NCBI RefSeq assembly: GCF_006345815.1
Contig: NZ_VCIG01000038.1
Coordinates: 372,001 to 436,000, forward strand
Reading direction: 5' to 3'
Source: Ochrobactrum sp. CGA5
GTDB taxonomy: Bacteria; Pseudomonadota; Alphaproteobacteria; Rhizobiales; Rhizobiaceae
Length of the DNA: 64,000 bases
The position numbers were made by a program, and so were the translations under genes. Shown here in pieces: positions 9,373 to 19,674 of this stretch. The notes under the pieces were generated by a model. That model did not search any database. It had not been told where the DNA came from and saw only the letters and a list, made by a program, of their open reading frames with translations. The first letter of the stretch is position 1, and each line of letters opens with the position of its first letter.

Positions 9373-10788
9373 TTACTTGCTTTTGTTGGTATTGATAATG
9401 TCCTGCGCGCGAAGCCATTCCGGTGAACGGGGCTTCATCTGCTTCTGTGCGCGGATGGCGAAGATCTTGGCCTGCTGAAGCTTGCCAGAATAGTAGTTCA
9501 TGTCCGCCGTGGCGAGGTCCGCGAGCGCCATGTCACCTTGCTGGCCATAAGCCTGTGCCAGATAACCGTACCCCCCTGGGAACTCGGGATCTGAAGCTAT
9601 GCCCGCCTTGATCTCTTTGATCGCCGTCGGCATATTTGCCTTCGCGCCGGTGAGCATGAGGGCGCGCCCGTAGCTCATGCGCAGCAAGGGCGACTTGCGT
9701 GAATCGAGCGAAACGGCCTTCTGGAATGCTTTTGCCGCTCCCGCAGCATCATTGGCTTTCAGTAAGACTTCACCGCGCATTTCCTGGAAATACGGGTTCT
9801 TAGGCTGTTCCTTGATTAAGGCATCGAACTTCGGCAGCGCAGAACGAGCCGATCCGTTCAGGAATGTCGTGATTGCGTTGCCATAACGGGCAGGGAGCCC
9901 GCCGGGATTACCGCGAAACATGCGCTGAAGTGCGCCCATGTTGCCCGAATAGGCCGCAATCTTTGCACGCGCCATATCGTGGCGCATCTGCAAGGCCGGA
10001 GAATCGGTTTTGTTGAAGTATGGGCTTTTTTTCGCAAGCTCTTCCAGATTGGCAATTCGCTCACGCGGGAGGGGGTGGCTGATGCGGTATTGGTCGATCT
10101 GCGTACCGGTAAGCGATAAAGCCGACGCGAAGCGTTCAAACGTATTGAGCATTCCCTTGGCCGATTGCCCTGTGGCATTGAGATAGTTCACGGCGAGGCG
10201 ATCGGCGGTCATTTCTTCGGTGCGCTGATAGTTGAGCACGCTGCGCATAGCTATTTCGCCTGAGCCCATGGCGATGCCCGCACCTGCTCCCGCTGCATTG
10301 CCGCTGCCACTTGCTGCACCTGCGACACCGGCACCAACACCAAGCAACATACCGATGATCGCCATATTGCGGGCTCGGCTCAACTGTTCACGCAAACGTT
10401 CCTGATGTCCGCCTGCCAAGTGTCCCGATTCGTGCGCGATCACGCCAATAATTTCATTGGGCGTTTCGGCCTTCATGATGGCGCCCGTATTGATGAAAAT
10501 ACGCCGTCCGTCGACGAAAGCATTAAAGCTCTGCGAGTTGACCAGAATAACGCGAACACCCCGACCGCCCAACCCAGCAGCCTTTAGAATCGGCGCAGCA
10601 TAATCGGCAACAAGGGCCTCGATCTCGGCATCCCGCACGATGGGTACGCCACCGCCGCGCGACTGTGCGAACGCGGGCAGGACACTGGTAACAGCTATGG
10701 ACATTGCGGCCACGACTGCTACAGAACGGCGAACCAAATTATGGAAAGAAAATCTTCTGGGTGGGAATGGTGTGGTCATCGTCCCCAT
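9373..10788 (-). CDS. M48-family zinc metalloprotease with TPR region (BepA-like)
   Basis: A 471-residue exported protease. A signal peptide covers about residues 19-42, ending VLPAFAQ. The zinc-binding HESGH motif (IGVIAHESGHLAGGHQ) is near residue 117 and the third ligand region is EEMTADRLAVNYL. The C-terminal third has TPR-like repeats (AAGAAKFQKAVSLDSRKS, GGYGYLAQAYGQQGD). This architecture matches BepA/YfgC, which controls the quality of outer-membrane proteins such as LptD. The ATG at 10788 has AAGGA 12 bases upstream; a second ATG three codons in is possible. Confidence 0.92.
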   Translation of the reverse strand: MGTMTTPFPPRRFSFHNLVRRSVAVVAAMSIAVTSVLPAFAQSRGGGVPIVRDAEIEALVADYAAPILKAAGLGGRGVRVILVNSQSFNAFVDGRRIFINTGAIMKAETPNEIIGVIAHESGHLAGGHQERLREQLSRARNMAIIGMLLGVGAGVAGAASGSGNAAGAGAGIAMGSGEIAMRSVLNYQRTEEMTADRLAVNYLNATGQSAKGMLNTFERFASALSLTGTQIDQYRISHPLPRERIANLEELAKKSPYFNKTDSPALQMRHDMARAKIAAYSGNMGALQRMFRGNPGGLPARYGNAITTFLNGSARSALPKFDALIKEQPKNPYFQEMRGEVLLKANDAAGAAKAFQKAVSLDSRKSPLLRMSYGRALMLTGAKANMPTAIKEIKAGIASDPEFPGGYGYLAQAYGQQGDMALADLATADMNYYSGKLQQAKIFAIRAQKQMKPRSPEWLRAQDIINTNKSK

Positions 10789-10990
10789 CGTGTTGTTCTT
10801 CCTTCTTCAAACTGGTCCGAATCTTATAGCCTTTGCATTCAATCATCGATAGGCGGCATCGATAGGCGAACGAGAGATAATCTCCATATCGAGTTTGGCG
10901 TATTTTCTCACAACGTGCTGTTGCTTTACCAATCCGGCAATTGTACGGCGAATGCAGAGTGCGAAAGTCGCAATTTTCTGGAGGTAAAAG

Positions 10991-12154
10991 TTGGTCACCC
11001 TTTCCAGCCGCAGCGCAGTCGAACCCTTCCATGCCATGGACGTTTTGGCAGAGGCTAATCGTCGTCGAGCGGCCGGGCATCCGATCATTTCGATGGCAGT
11101 AGGCCAGCCTGCAGACCCGGCACCGCAAGTTGTTCGACAAGCTGCAGAACGTGCTTTGAAGGACGGGCGCATCGGTTACACTGACGCTTTGGGACTGACT
11201 GAACTGAGAGAGGCGATTGCTACGCATTACGCCGATCATTACGGTGTTTCAGTTTTGCCGGAGCGCATAGCGGTCACGACCGGTTCGTCGGCTGCTTTCA
11301 ATCTGGCTTTCGTGGCCTATTTTGATCCGGGTGACAGGGTTGCCATTACACGTCCAGGCTATCCCGCTTACCGCAACATATTGATGGCGCTGGGGCTTGA
11401 GGTTGTGGAAATACCGACCGGCAGTGGAAAATCGGCGTCTCTGACTGCTGAGGCACTTGCCGCCGCACATGCTGAAAAGCCTCTGAAGGGCGTATTGTTT
11501 GCAAGTCCGGCCAACCCCACCGGCGCTGTCATCGACAAGGCGGAATTGAAAGCCATCATCGAAACGGCGCGTGATCTGGATATCCGCGTCATTTCCGACG
11601 AAATCTATCACAGGCTTTCTTATGAAACGGATGATATGACGGCTCTGGAGATGTCCAACGATGTAACGGTCATCAACTCGTTCTCCAAATATTACTGCAT
11701 GACTGGCTGGCGGATCGGCTGGATGGTTCTGCCTGAAAGCGATATCCGCGCAATCGAGCGACTGAGCCAGAGCCTTTATATCTCTGCACCGGAGCTTTCA
11801 CAGCGCGCAGCCATCGAAGCCTTTCATGCAACGACGGAACTCGAGCGGGTAAAGGATCGCTATCGCCAGAACCGGCGCATCCTGCTGGATCATCTTCCAC
11901 GCATTGGCCTCAGCTTGGCGGCACCTATGGATGGTGCTTTCTATGCCTATTGCGACGTCTCGCGCTTCACCAATGACAGCATGGAATTTGCCCGCCGGAT
12001 GATTGCTGAGATCAATATTGCAGCAACACCGGGACTCGATTTCGATCCACTGGACGGGCATCGTACGATGCGCTTTTCCTATGCTGGCAAGATTGAGGAA
12101 ATGGAAGAGGCTGTCCAGCGCCTTGAAGGCTGGCTGCCAGAACAGAAAGCCTGA
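10991..12154 (+). CDS. PLP-dependent class I/II aminotransferase
   Basis: A 387-residue fold-type I aminotransferase of the aspartate aminotransferase superfamily; the exact substrate is unknown. Visible are the cofactor-phosphate region TTGSSAAF, the NPTGAV loop, ISDEIYHRLSY with the PLP-ring Asp and Tyr, the lysine motif SFSKYYCMTGWRIGW with the Schiff-base Lys, and C-terminal MRFSYAG with the carboxylate-binding Arg. The start is a TTG at 10991 preceded by a near-perfect GGAGG six bases away, so the unusual codon is well supported. It converges on rne across a bidirectional terminator. Confidence 0.92.
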   Translation: MVTLSSRSAVEPFHAMDVLAEANRRRAAGHPIISMAVGQPADPAPQVVRQAAERALKDGRIGYTDALGLTELREAIATHYADHYGVSVLPERIAVTTGSSAAFNLAFVAYFDPGDRVAITRPGYPAYRNILMALGLEVVEIPTGSGKSASLTAEALAAAHAEKPLKGVLFASPANPTGAVIDKAELKAIIETARDLDIRVISDEIYHRLSYETDDMTALEMSNDVTVINSFSKYYCMTGWRIGWMVLPESDIRAIERLSQSLYISAPELSQRAAIEAFHATTELERVKDRYRQNRRILLDHLPRIGLSLAAPMDGAFYAYCDVSRFTNDSMEFARRMIAEINIAATPGLDFDPLDGHRTMRFSYAGKIEEMEEAVQRLEGWLPEQKA

Positions 12155-12201
12155 GCCGGTTCAGGCTTTCTCCAACCTTTCATCAATATCACAAGATAAA
12201 G

Positions 12202-12231
12202 AAAAACCGGCGTTTCCGCCGGTTTTCTTTT
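12202..12231. terminator. Bidirectional terminator between aminotransferase gene and rne
   Basis: ACCGGCG at 12206-12212 pairs with CGCCGGT at 12217-12223 over TTTC. The flanking A and T runs extend the stem and give a U-tract in both directions, serving two convergent genes. Confidence 0.9.
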
Positions 12232-12253
12232 AATTGTGGTTGTGAAACCGGTC

Positions 12254-15007
12254 TCAGAAGAAGCCCTTCTTCTGCCACCAGCCTGCCCGCTTGGGTTTCT
12301 GGTCATCGCTCTCACTTGAAGTCACGACAGGATCAGCGCTTTTTTGCGGCTCGGCAATAGTCGTTGTTTCGGCTTCAATCGTGATAGCTTCTTCCAGTTC
12401 AACAGTTGGCTTCTCAGCGGCCTTGCGGGTGCGCCGCTTTGGCTTCTCCATTTCCGCTTCCGGTGCATCGGCCACCGCTACAGGTTCCTCCGGAGCCTCT
12501 TCGGGTGCCTTCTTTCGGCTGCGGGACTTGCGAGCAGGCTTGGCAGGCTTTTCCTCTGTTTCAGCGGCGACGACATCCTCAGCCACTTCTTCAGTCTTCG
12601 CAGACTTGCGAGTGCGTGGCTTACGGACCGCCTTGGCGGGCTTTTCTTCGCCTGCAGATTCAGCAACTGGAGCCGTAATTTCGGGGGCTTCAGCCGCTTG
12701 TTCCACCGCTACCTCTGCAACGGCTTCCTCCGCCTTGACTGGCAAGACCGGAGTGTAACCGACGAATTCCGGATCAGGAACCTTGCGCGTACGCGGTTCG
12801 TCGTCGCGACGGTTCTTGCGTCCGCCCCGGCGACCGCGGCGACGCTTCTTGCGGCGGTCTTCTTCGCTTAGCGAAACATTCGCAGATGATTCCTGTGCAT
12901 CATCTGCTTCACTTTCTTCATCGGAATCGTCTTCTGAAACGGAATCGGTCTTGCCAGATTGTTCCTGGTTCTCGCGATCGCGGCCACCGCGACGACGGCG
13001 ACGGCGACGACGCTTGCGGTCACCTTCTTCGCCCCGATCTTCGCGAGCCGGAGCGCTTGTCGTGGTTTCTTCTTCGGCTTCGTCCTCATCGACCGGGATT
13101 TCCGGGTCTTCGATGTCATCTTCAATATAGGCCATCGGTTGAACCGGCGGCTGGGTGATCGGCCGTGTTGACGGCGCGCCCTTGTCGATGACAAAATGTT
13201 GGTGACCGACGCTCTCATCGGCGTCAATGCTGATCGCTACGCCAAAGCGCCCTTCCAGATCGGCAAGGAGCTGGCGCTTGTGATTAAGAACATACAGTGC
13301 TGACGCAACCGGGGTGCGGACATGAATGTCGAAACCGGAGTGACGTAACAGATAGTCCTCAATGCCGCGAATAATATGCAGCGCCATGGAAGAATCCGAG
13401 CGAACATGGCCGGTTCCTCCGCAATGGGGGCAGACTTGCATCGTGCTTTCGAGAACAGATGCACGAATACGCTGGCGTGACATTTCCAGAAGGCCGAAAT
13501 GTGAGATGCGGCCCACCTGAATGCGCGCGCGATCATCCTTCAGGCAGTCCTTCATCTTTTTTTCGACAGCGCGGTTGTTGCGCTTTTCTTCCATGTCGAT
13601 GAAGTCGACGACGATCAGACCGGCAAGGTCACGCAGGCGGAGCTGGCGTGCAACCTCTTCCGCAGCTTCCAGGTTGGTCTGGAGCGCTGTGTCTTCGATT
13701 GAATGTTCGCGCGTCGATCGACCAGAGTTCACGTCTATGGCGACAAGGGCTTCCGTCTGATTGATGATCAGGTAGCCACCCGATTTGAGCGTGACCTGTG
13801 GTAGCAACATACGGTCGAGTTGTGCCTCCACGCCGTTGCGTGTGAAGATGGGAACCTGTTCACGATAAGGTTGGACGACCTTTGCATGGCTCGGCATGAG
13901 CATGCGCATGAAATCCTTAGCCTCGCGGTAGCCGTTTTCGCCCGAAACGAGGATTTCCGAGATATCCTTGTTATAAAGGTCGCGGATCGACCGCTTGATC
14001 AAGCTGCCTTCTTCATAGACGAGGGCGGGCGCCGTGGATTGCAACGTCAGCGTGCGCACGTTTTCCCAAAGACGCATCAGATATTCGTAGTCACGCTTGA
14101 CTTCGGCCTTGGTGCGGTTCGCGCCAGCCGTACGCAGGATCACGCCCATGCCCTGCGGCACTTCGAGCTCCTTGACGATTTCTTTCAGGCGCTTGCGATC
14201 CTGGGGTTGGGTGATTTTGCGCGAAATGCCGCCGCCACGCGCGGTGTTCGGCATCAGTACCGAATAGCGTCCGGCAAGCGAAAGATAGGTCGTCAGAGCC
14301 GCTCCCTTGTTGCCGCGCTCTTCCTTGACAACTTGCACCAGCAGAATCTGGCGACGCTTGATCACTTCCTGAATATTGTACTGGCGACGATTGGTGCGGG
14401 CGGGGGATGGGAGCTCTTCAAGCGCATCTTCCGAACCAACGGATTCAACCATGTCCTCTTCATGTTCGATGTCATCCTCGTCGCCATTGTCGATGGCTTC
14501 GGAGATCACATCGCTTTTCTGCGAAAGGGCAATGGCTGGTGTGCCGGGCACATAGTTCTCGAAAGCTGGGCCGACAGGCTCAGCGGCGGGCAGTGCTTTG
14601 TCGGCAGCATTGGCCTGCCCATCACGACGACCGCGACGGCGGTTGCGGCGTGAACGATCATTCCGGTCGCTGCGCTCGCTTTTGGTGCGAGGTTCGTCTT
14701 CCTCGTCTTCCGCGCGCGCGGCGTTTGCTTCCGCTTCAAGAAGCGCAAGCCGGTCTGCTACCGGGATCTGGTAGTAATCCGGATGGATTTCCGAGAAGGC
14801 GAGGAAACCATGACGATTACCGCCATATTCCACGAACGCAGCCTGAAGCGAGGGTTCGACACGGGTAACACGTGCGAGATAAATATTGCCTTTCAGCTGC
14901 TTCTTGTGTTCCGACTCGAAGTCGAATTCTTCAATCTTGTTGCCCCGAGTGACGATAACCCGGGTCTCCTCCGGGTGGGAGGCATCTATAAGCATTTTGT
15001 TGGACAT
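12254..15007 (-). CDS. rne: Ribonuclease E
   Basis: The 917-residue endoribonuclease is the scaffold of the RNA degradosome. The N-terminal S1 domain starts at about 36 (KGNIYLARVTRVEPSLQAAF). It is split by an acidic/Arg-rich insertion of about 130 residues before the domain resumes at KRRQILLVQVVKEERGNKGA. The catalytic DNase I-like region shows AIDVNSGR and LIVVDFIDME with the two Mg-binding Asp residues. The zinc link is CPHCGGTG. The C-terminal third is disordered, with alternating Arg-rich RNA-binding clusters and Ala/Glu-rich stretches, ending RAGWWQKKGFF. AGGAAAG precedes the ATG. The long upstream region may carry autoregulatory leader RNA. Confidence 0.97.
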   Translation of the reverse strand: MSNKMLIDASHPEETRVIVTRGNKIEEFDFESEHKKQLKGNIYLARVTRVEPSLQAAFVEYGGNRHGFLAFSEIHPDYYQIPVADRLALLEAEANAARAEDEEDEPRTKSERSDRNDRSRRNRRRGRRDGQANAADKALPAAEPVGPAFENYVPGTPAIALSQKSDVISEAIDNGDEDDIEHEEDMVESVGSEDALEELPSPARTNRRQYNIQEVIKRRQILLVQVVKEERGNKGAALTTYLSLAGRYSVLMPNTARGGGISRKITQPQDRKRLKEIVKELEVPQGMGVILRTAGANRTKAEVKRDYEYLMRLWENVRTLTLQSTAPALVYEEGSLIKRSIRDLYNKDISEILVSGENGYREAKDFMRMLMPSHAKVVQPYREQVPIFTRNGVEAQLDRMLLPQVTLKSGGYLIINQTEALVAIDVNSGRSTREHSIEDTALQTNLEAAEEVARQLRLRDLAGLIVVDFIDMEEKRNNRAVEKKMKDCLKDDRARIQVGRISHFGLLEMSRQRIRASVLESTMQVCPHCGGTGHVRSDSSMALHIIRGIEDYLLRHSGFDIHVRTPVASALYVLNHKRQLLADLEGRFGVAISIDADESVGHQHFVIDKGAPSTRPITQPPVQPMAYIEDDIEDPEIPVDEDEAEEETTTSAPAREDRGEEGDRKRRRRRRRRGGRDRENQEQSGKTDSVSEDDSDEESEADDAQESSANVSLSEEDRRKKRRRGRRGGRKNRRDDEPRTRKVPDPEFVGYTPVLPVKAEEAVAEVAVEQAAEAPEITAPVAESAGEEKPAKAVRKPRTRKSAKTEEVAEDVVAAETEEKPAKPARKSRSRKKAPEEAPEEPVAVADAPEAEMEKPKRRTRKAAEKPTVELEEAITIEAETTTIAEPQKSADPVVTSSESDDQKPKRAGWWQKKGFF

Positions 15008-15703
15008 TATTGTCTTTCCTGCCGGCGAGAAGACGCAAAACGCGTGCGCCGGACGAAACCCTTAGGGCTGTCGTACTCACTGCGCTGCGTCTGCCGGATG
15101 GTTCTGGGTTCGCCGGAATAAAAGCTGCTGCCTCCGCGCGCGATGGCCTCGTGGCGATCACGGTCTTCAGGCTTGCAGTGGTCAGTCTTGCTTGACCCAT
15201 AGCTGTTCCGAACGAAACGACCTCATATATGACCCGAAAAAGCCGGGCCGACCTCATTGCTCTTTTCGAGCGTTGGCGACAGCGCTTAAAGATGCGCAGT
15301 CGGCCGATAGAAACGGAGGGCGGGGGAGCCACATCTCCGCTGAATTCTGTGCTGGTTATCGGGGGCGGCGAATAAATATGCCGCTGTTTTCACTATTATT
15401 CCTTGCGGCTCGTTTAGAGAACCGGCAAACGATTCTGATAGTTCACCCAAAACCTTTCATAGCTTTTATGGCGTCGTTTGAACGATGACAAGTACGAATA
15501 TCATCTGACATTCGCATCTCAATTTTGCCGAAAGCTGAGTATAGGTCGTGTTCAGGGTCGAATTACGGCTGGAAATCCTTCATTAATTATAGTTCTGTAC
15601 GAGTGTTTTATGGATATTCGGGCGAGATGGTGCTGGGGCGAGCGTGCCGGTATGGCAGTTTCTGATACCGGTCATTCAATGAGATTCTTGATTGTGGCAG
15701 CCG
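15008..15703. other. Long divergent region between rne and the amidase gene
   Basis: About 700 bases with no supported gene. The rne-proximal part (minus strand) would be its 5' leader and contains a CCGGCG/CGCCGG inverted repeat (15022-15027, 15047-15052). Several frames are open but lack a ribosome binding site and family-like sequence. The amidase-proximal part is AT-rich (for example TTAATTATAG near 15583-15592) and likely carries its promoter. Confidence 0.5.
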
Positions 15704-16966
15704 ATGCATTTTCGAAGCGCTGATAACGCAACGACACGATTGTCGGGCTTACGATGCCTCCTGGCATTGTTTGTTCTCTCGTCGATTTTGCTTTTGCAAG
15801 CGGTGTCCGCTTCCGCTGCCGATCGATTGACATCTCCGTTATCAGCTCTGACGTTCCGTATGGCTGGCGATGATCTTCGAACGCGCATTGTCATCATGTT
15901 TGATCGGGAGCCAAAGCTGTCGACCATGTTTCTCGACAATCCGCATCGACTTGTTGTTGATCTGCCAGAAACGCGGTTCGGTTTCGATGATAAGAGCTTG
16001 GAAGCACGGGGGCTCGTAACTCGGGTTCGTTATGGGCTGGTGGGCAAGGGGCGTTCGCGCCTCATTCTTACGCTGAGAGGCCCGTTCAAGGTCGAGGGGC
16101 TGCGCGTTCTGAAGAATGAAAGCGCATCGGGCTATCGCCTTGTGGCTGATATTGTTGCGACTTCGGATCGTGAGTTTGCGGACCTGTTGAAGGAGCGCAC
16201 CGAAATAACAAGTTCCACGGATCGCAGTGAAAAACCCGTTCAAGCATCTGCAAAGAATGGAGCGGCTCGACCTTTCACAGTTATGATCGATCCCGGACAC
16301 GGAGGTATCGATAGTGGTGCCGAGAGCCTTAGTGGCATAAAGGAAAAAGATTTGACGCTCGCCTTCGGGCGAGAGTTGAGGGATCGTCTGGCGCAGGACC
16401 AGAACATTAAAGTGTTGATGACTCGCGACGATGACACTTTTTTGCGTCTGTCAGAACGAGTGCGTATTGCCCGCCAGCACGAAGCAGATTTGTTCATCTC
16501 CATCCATGCTGATACGATCAACCAACACGATATTCGTGGCGCGACCGTTTATACAATCTCCGATAAGGCTTCGGACTCTGTCGCGCGCGCCATGGCAGAG
16601 CGTGAAAACAAGTCTGACGCTCTCGCAGGCGCGGTGCCAGAGGAGCAACCCGAGGTCACCGACATTCTTCTCGACCTCACAAGGCGCGAAACGCATACAT
16701 TCTCGTTGAGTTTTGCCGAAAAGGTTATTCATTCCCTGCAAGGGCAGGTGAATCTCATCAATAACCCGCATCGCTTTGCAGGCTTCCAGGTGCTGCGCGC
16801 GCCGGATGTGCCGTCCGTTCTGATCGAAATTGGTTATCTGTCCAATGCCGAGGATGAGAAACTCATCAGCAATCCCGAATGGCGCAAGAAGCTTGCGGAC
16901 CGCTTGGCGATTGCGGTCAAGGCGTTCGAAACATTGAAACATCCTGCCAACATGAGTAAAGGGTAG
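15704..16966 (+). CDS. N-acetylmuramoyl-L-alanine amidase (AmiC-type, AMIN + Amidase_3)
   Basis: A periplasmic zinc amidase that cleaves the MurNAc-L-Ala bond, usually during daughter-cell separation. The 420-residue protein has a signal peptide (about residues 14-40, ending AVSASA), an AMIN septal-targeting domain (about 45-150) and a C-terminal Amidase_3 domain. The domain has MIDPGHGGIDSGA (zinc His), LFISIHAD (second His) and SVLIEIGYLSNAEDEK (catalytic Glu). An in-frame TTG at 15692 is possible but the ATG at 15704 is chosen; neither has a strong ribosome binding site. It lies upstream of mrcA in the same direction, forming a cell wall pair. Confidence 0.94.
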   Translation: MHFRSADNATTRLSGLRCLLALFVLSSILLLQAVSASAADRLTSPLSALTFRMAGDDLRTRIVIMFDREPKLSTMFLDNPHRLVVDLPETRFGFDDKSLEARGLVTRVRYGLVGKGRSRLILTLRGPFKVEGLRVLKNESASGYRLVADIVATSDREFADLLKERTEITSSTDRSEKPVQASAKNGAARPFTVMIDPGHGGIDSGAESLSGIKEKDLTLAFGRELRDRLAQDQNIKVLMTRDDDTFLRLSERVRIARQHEADLFISIHADTINQHDIRGATVYTISDKASDSVARAMAERENKSDALAGAVPEEQPEVTDILLDLTRRETHTFSLSFAEKVIHSLQGQVNLINNPHRFAGFQVLRAPDVPSVLIEIGYLSNAEDEKLISNPEWRKKLADRLAIAVKAFETLKHPANMSKG

Positions 16967-17214
16967 GGGCAACCAAGGAGATTTCTTTAATTTGCTCCCG
17001 CTTATAAGATGCATGCATGCAACAGTTTTGCGGTTTTTCGTCGTGCAGATCAAAGTGACCGTGTTAAATTGGTAAAAACACCTAAACCATCTTGCCTTTG
17101 ACTCATTTGCTGGTCACTAAGCCGATGGTTGCCATAGGGCATATTGGGCTAAAGGGTTGGCTTTCATGGCTGAACCCTTATCATACAAAAATCTGAAGGC
17201 AGGATTCCGCATTT

Positions 17215-19674
17215 ATGGTAAGGCTTATCGGATATTTCTTCGGGATCGGAACGGTGCTGATGCTCCTCGTGGCAGGTGGCGTTGCCCTTTACGTCGGAAG
17301 TCTCACGAAGGATTTGCCAGATTATGAGGTGCTCGCAAAGTACGAGCCACCCGTGATGACACGCGTTCATGCTGCGGATGGCAGCCTGATGGCGGAATTC
17401 GCACGGGAACGCCGCATGTATCTGCCGATACAGGCCGTGCCAAACCGCGTTAAAGCGGCTTTCGTTTCTGCTGAAGATAAAACCTTCTACGAACATCATG
17501 GTCTCGATTTCGCGGGTCTTGCCCGAGCCATGATAACAAACGTCAAGAATATGGGCTCCGGTCGCCGTCCGGTTGGCGCATCGACGATCACACAGCAGGT
17601 TGCCAAGAATTTTCTTCTGACATCGAAGCAGACTTATGATCGCAAGATCAAGGAAGCCATTCTGGCGATGCGCATCGAGCAGGCCTATTCCAAGGACCGC
17701 ATCCTCGAACTCTACCTCAACGAGATTTTCTTCGGTCTCGGTTCGTACGGTATTGCCAGCGCGGCTTTGACCTATTTCGATAAGTCGGTCGGTGAACTCT
17801 CCATCGCAGAGAGCGCATATCTTGCTGCCCTGCCTAAAGGCCCGAACAATTATCATCCATTCCGTCAGCCAGAGCGCGCTATTGAACGCCGCAACTGGGT
17901 GATCGACCGGATGAACGAGAACGGTTACATCACGGCTGAAGAAGCGGCTGAAGCCAAGAAGCAGCCGCTCGGTGTGAAGGAACGTTCAGACGCTCATTAT
18001 GTGTTCGCATCGGAATATTTCACCGAGGAAGTGCGCCGCCAGATAATCCAGAAATATGGCGTGGATGCGCTTTACGAAGGCGGTCTTTCGGTTCGCACCA
18101 CACTGAATCCGAAGCTACAGGTTGAAGCTCGGCGGTCCTTGCAGGCGGCATTGATTCGCTATGACGAAGCGCGCGGTTGGCGTGGTCCGATGAAAAATGT
18201 CGGGCTTGGCAATGACTGGGGAACTGCATTCGGTGACATGCAGTCCTATGCTGATGTGCCGGAATGGCAGCTCGCTATTGTGCTCAATGTTTCTGCAGCT
18301 GGTGCAGACATTGGTTTGCAGCCGCAGCTAGAGGCATCGGGTGCGCGCAGCAAGGAGCGCAAGCGCGCATTCATTGCTGCCGAAGATATGAAGTGGGCGA
18401 TGCGCGTCGTAAATATCGCTGGCAAGCGTACCAGCGCGAAGTCCCCGGAAGGCGTACTGAAAGTCGGCGACATTATTTACGTCTCCAAGACTGGTGAATC
18501 CCGTTTCCGTCTGCAGCAGCCACCGAAGCTTGAAGGCGCATTGGTTGCCATGGACCCGCATACAGGCCGTGTCCTGGCCATGGTCGGCGGCTTCTCTTAT
18601 TCAGAATCGGAGTTCAACCGCGCAACTCAGGCCTACCGTCAGCCAGGTTCCTCGTTTAAACCGTTCGTCTATGCTGCCGCGCTCGACAACGGATATACGC
18701 CTGCCTCAGTGGTTCTGGATGGCCCACTCGAAGTTGATCAAGGTGGTTCGTTAGGCGTCTGGGCACCGAAGAATTATTCGGGCAAGTTCTCCGGTCCGTC
18801 TACGCTGCGATATGGCATCGAACAGTCGCGTAACGTTATGACCGTACGTCTTGCACAGGACATGGGCATGAAGCTTGTGGCTGAGTATGCCGAGCGCTTT
18901 GGTATTTACGACAAGATGCTGCCGGTTCTTTCAATGGCGCTGGGGGCGGGCGAAACGACGGTGCTGCGCATGGTGACGGCCTATTCCATAATTGCGAATG
19001 GCGGTCAGAGTATAACGCCGTCGATGATCGACCGCATTCAGGACCGCTACGGCAAGACCGTGTTTAAGCACGATGCCCGTCAGTGCGAAGGTTGCAATGC
19101 GCCGGAATGGGCAAATCAAGATGAACCGACGCTGATCGATAATCGCGATCAGGTGCTCGACCCCATGACTGCCTATCAGATCACGTCGATGATGGAGGGC
19201 GTCGTCCAGCGCGGTACGGCACAGATTTTGAAGAGTCTTGATCGGCCGATTGCTGGCAAGACCGGTACGACCAACGATGAAAAGGACGCCTGGTTCGTTG
19301 GTTTCACTCCCGATCTCGTGGTCGGCGTCTTCATGGGTTACGATACGCCGACGCCGCTTGGTCGTGGCAATACCGGTGGTGGTTTGGCAGCGCCTGTGTT
19401 CAAATCCTTCATGGAGCAGGCTTTGGTTGGCACGGCGAAAGTCGACTTCCGCGTGCCGGAAGGCATGACGGTCATCGCGATCAACCGCAAAACTGGCATG
19501 CGTGCCAATCCAGGTGGTCCGAATGTCATCATGGAAGCTTTCAAGCCAGGGACCGGTCCATCGGACAGCTATTCGGTTATCGGCATGGGCACCTTCCGCG
19601 AAGGTTCTCCTGTTGCGCCGCAGTCACCACAGGCAACACGTGCAATCAACTCGGGTTCTGGCGGACTTTACTGA
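17215..19674 (+). CDS. mrcA: Penicillin-binding protein 1A (bifunctional class A PBP)
   Basis: This polymerises and cross-links peptidoglycan. The 819-residue protein has one N-terminal membrane anchor (about 5-27). The GT51 glycosyltransferase domain shows SAEDKTFYEHHGLD and GASTITQQVAKNFLL. The transpeptidase domain has SSFK at about 476 (catalytic Ser), SRN in EQSRNVMT and KTGTT at about 682. An OB-like insertion typical of PBP1a lies between them. Two Cys in RQCEGCNAPEW near residue 625 could pair. AGGCAGGA precedes the ATG. It follows the amidase by 248 bases. Confidence 0.96.
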   Translation: MVRLIGYFFGIGTVLMLLVAGGVALYVGSLTKDLPDYEVLAKYEPPVMTRVHAADGSLMAEFARERRMYLPIQAVPNRVKAAFVSAEDKTFYEHHGLDFAGLARAMITNVKNMGSGRRPVGASTITQQVAKNFLLTSKQTYDRKIKEAILAMRIEQAYSKDRILELYLNEIFFGLGSYGIASAALTYFDKSVGELSIAESAYLAALPKGPNNYHPFRQPERAIERRNWVIDRMNENGYITAEEAAEAKKQPLGVKERSDAHYVFASEYFTEEVRRQIIQKYGVDALYEGGLSVRTTLNPKLQVEARRSLQAALIRYDEARGWRGPMKNVGLGNDWGTAFGDMQSYADVPEWQLAIVLNVSAAGADIGLQPQLEASGARSKERKRAFIAAEDMKWAMRVVNIAGKRTSAKSPEGVLKVGDIIYVSKTGESRFRLQQPPKLEGALVAMDPHTGRVLAMVGGFSYSESEFNRATQAYRQPGSSFKPFVYAAALDNGYTPASVVLDGPLEVDQGGSLGVWAPKNYSGKFSGPSTLRYGIEQSRNVMTVRLAQDMGMKLVAEYAERFGIYDKMLPVLSMALGAGETTVLRMVTAYSIIANGGQSITPSMIDRIQDRYGKTVFKHDARQCEGCNAPEWANQDEPTLIDNRDQVLDPMTAYQITSMMEGVVQRGTAQILKSLDRPIAGKTGTTNDEKDAWFVGFTPDLVVGVFMGYDTPTPLGRGNTGGGLAAPVFKSFMEQALVGTAKVDFRVPEGMTVIAINRKTGMRANPGGPNVIMEAFKPGTGPSDSYSVIGMGTFREGSPVAPQSPQATRAINSGSGGLY

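Noticed and set aside
13820-14653. 277-codon open frame opposite rne
   Set aside because: Antisense to the conserved catalytic part of RNase E; low-complexity composition mirrors the sense gene.
15192-15723. Open frames in the rne/amidase intergenic region
   Set aside because: No ribosome binding sites, no family-like sequence, and atypical composition for coding sequence in this window.
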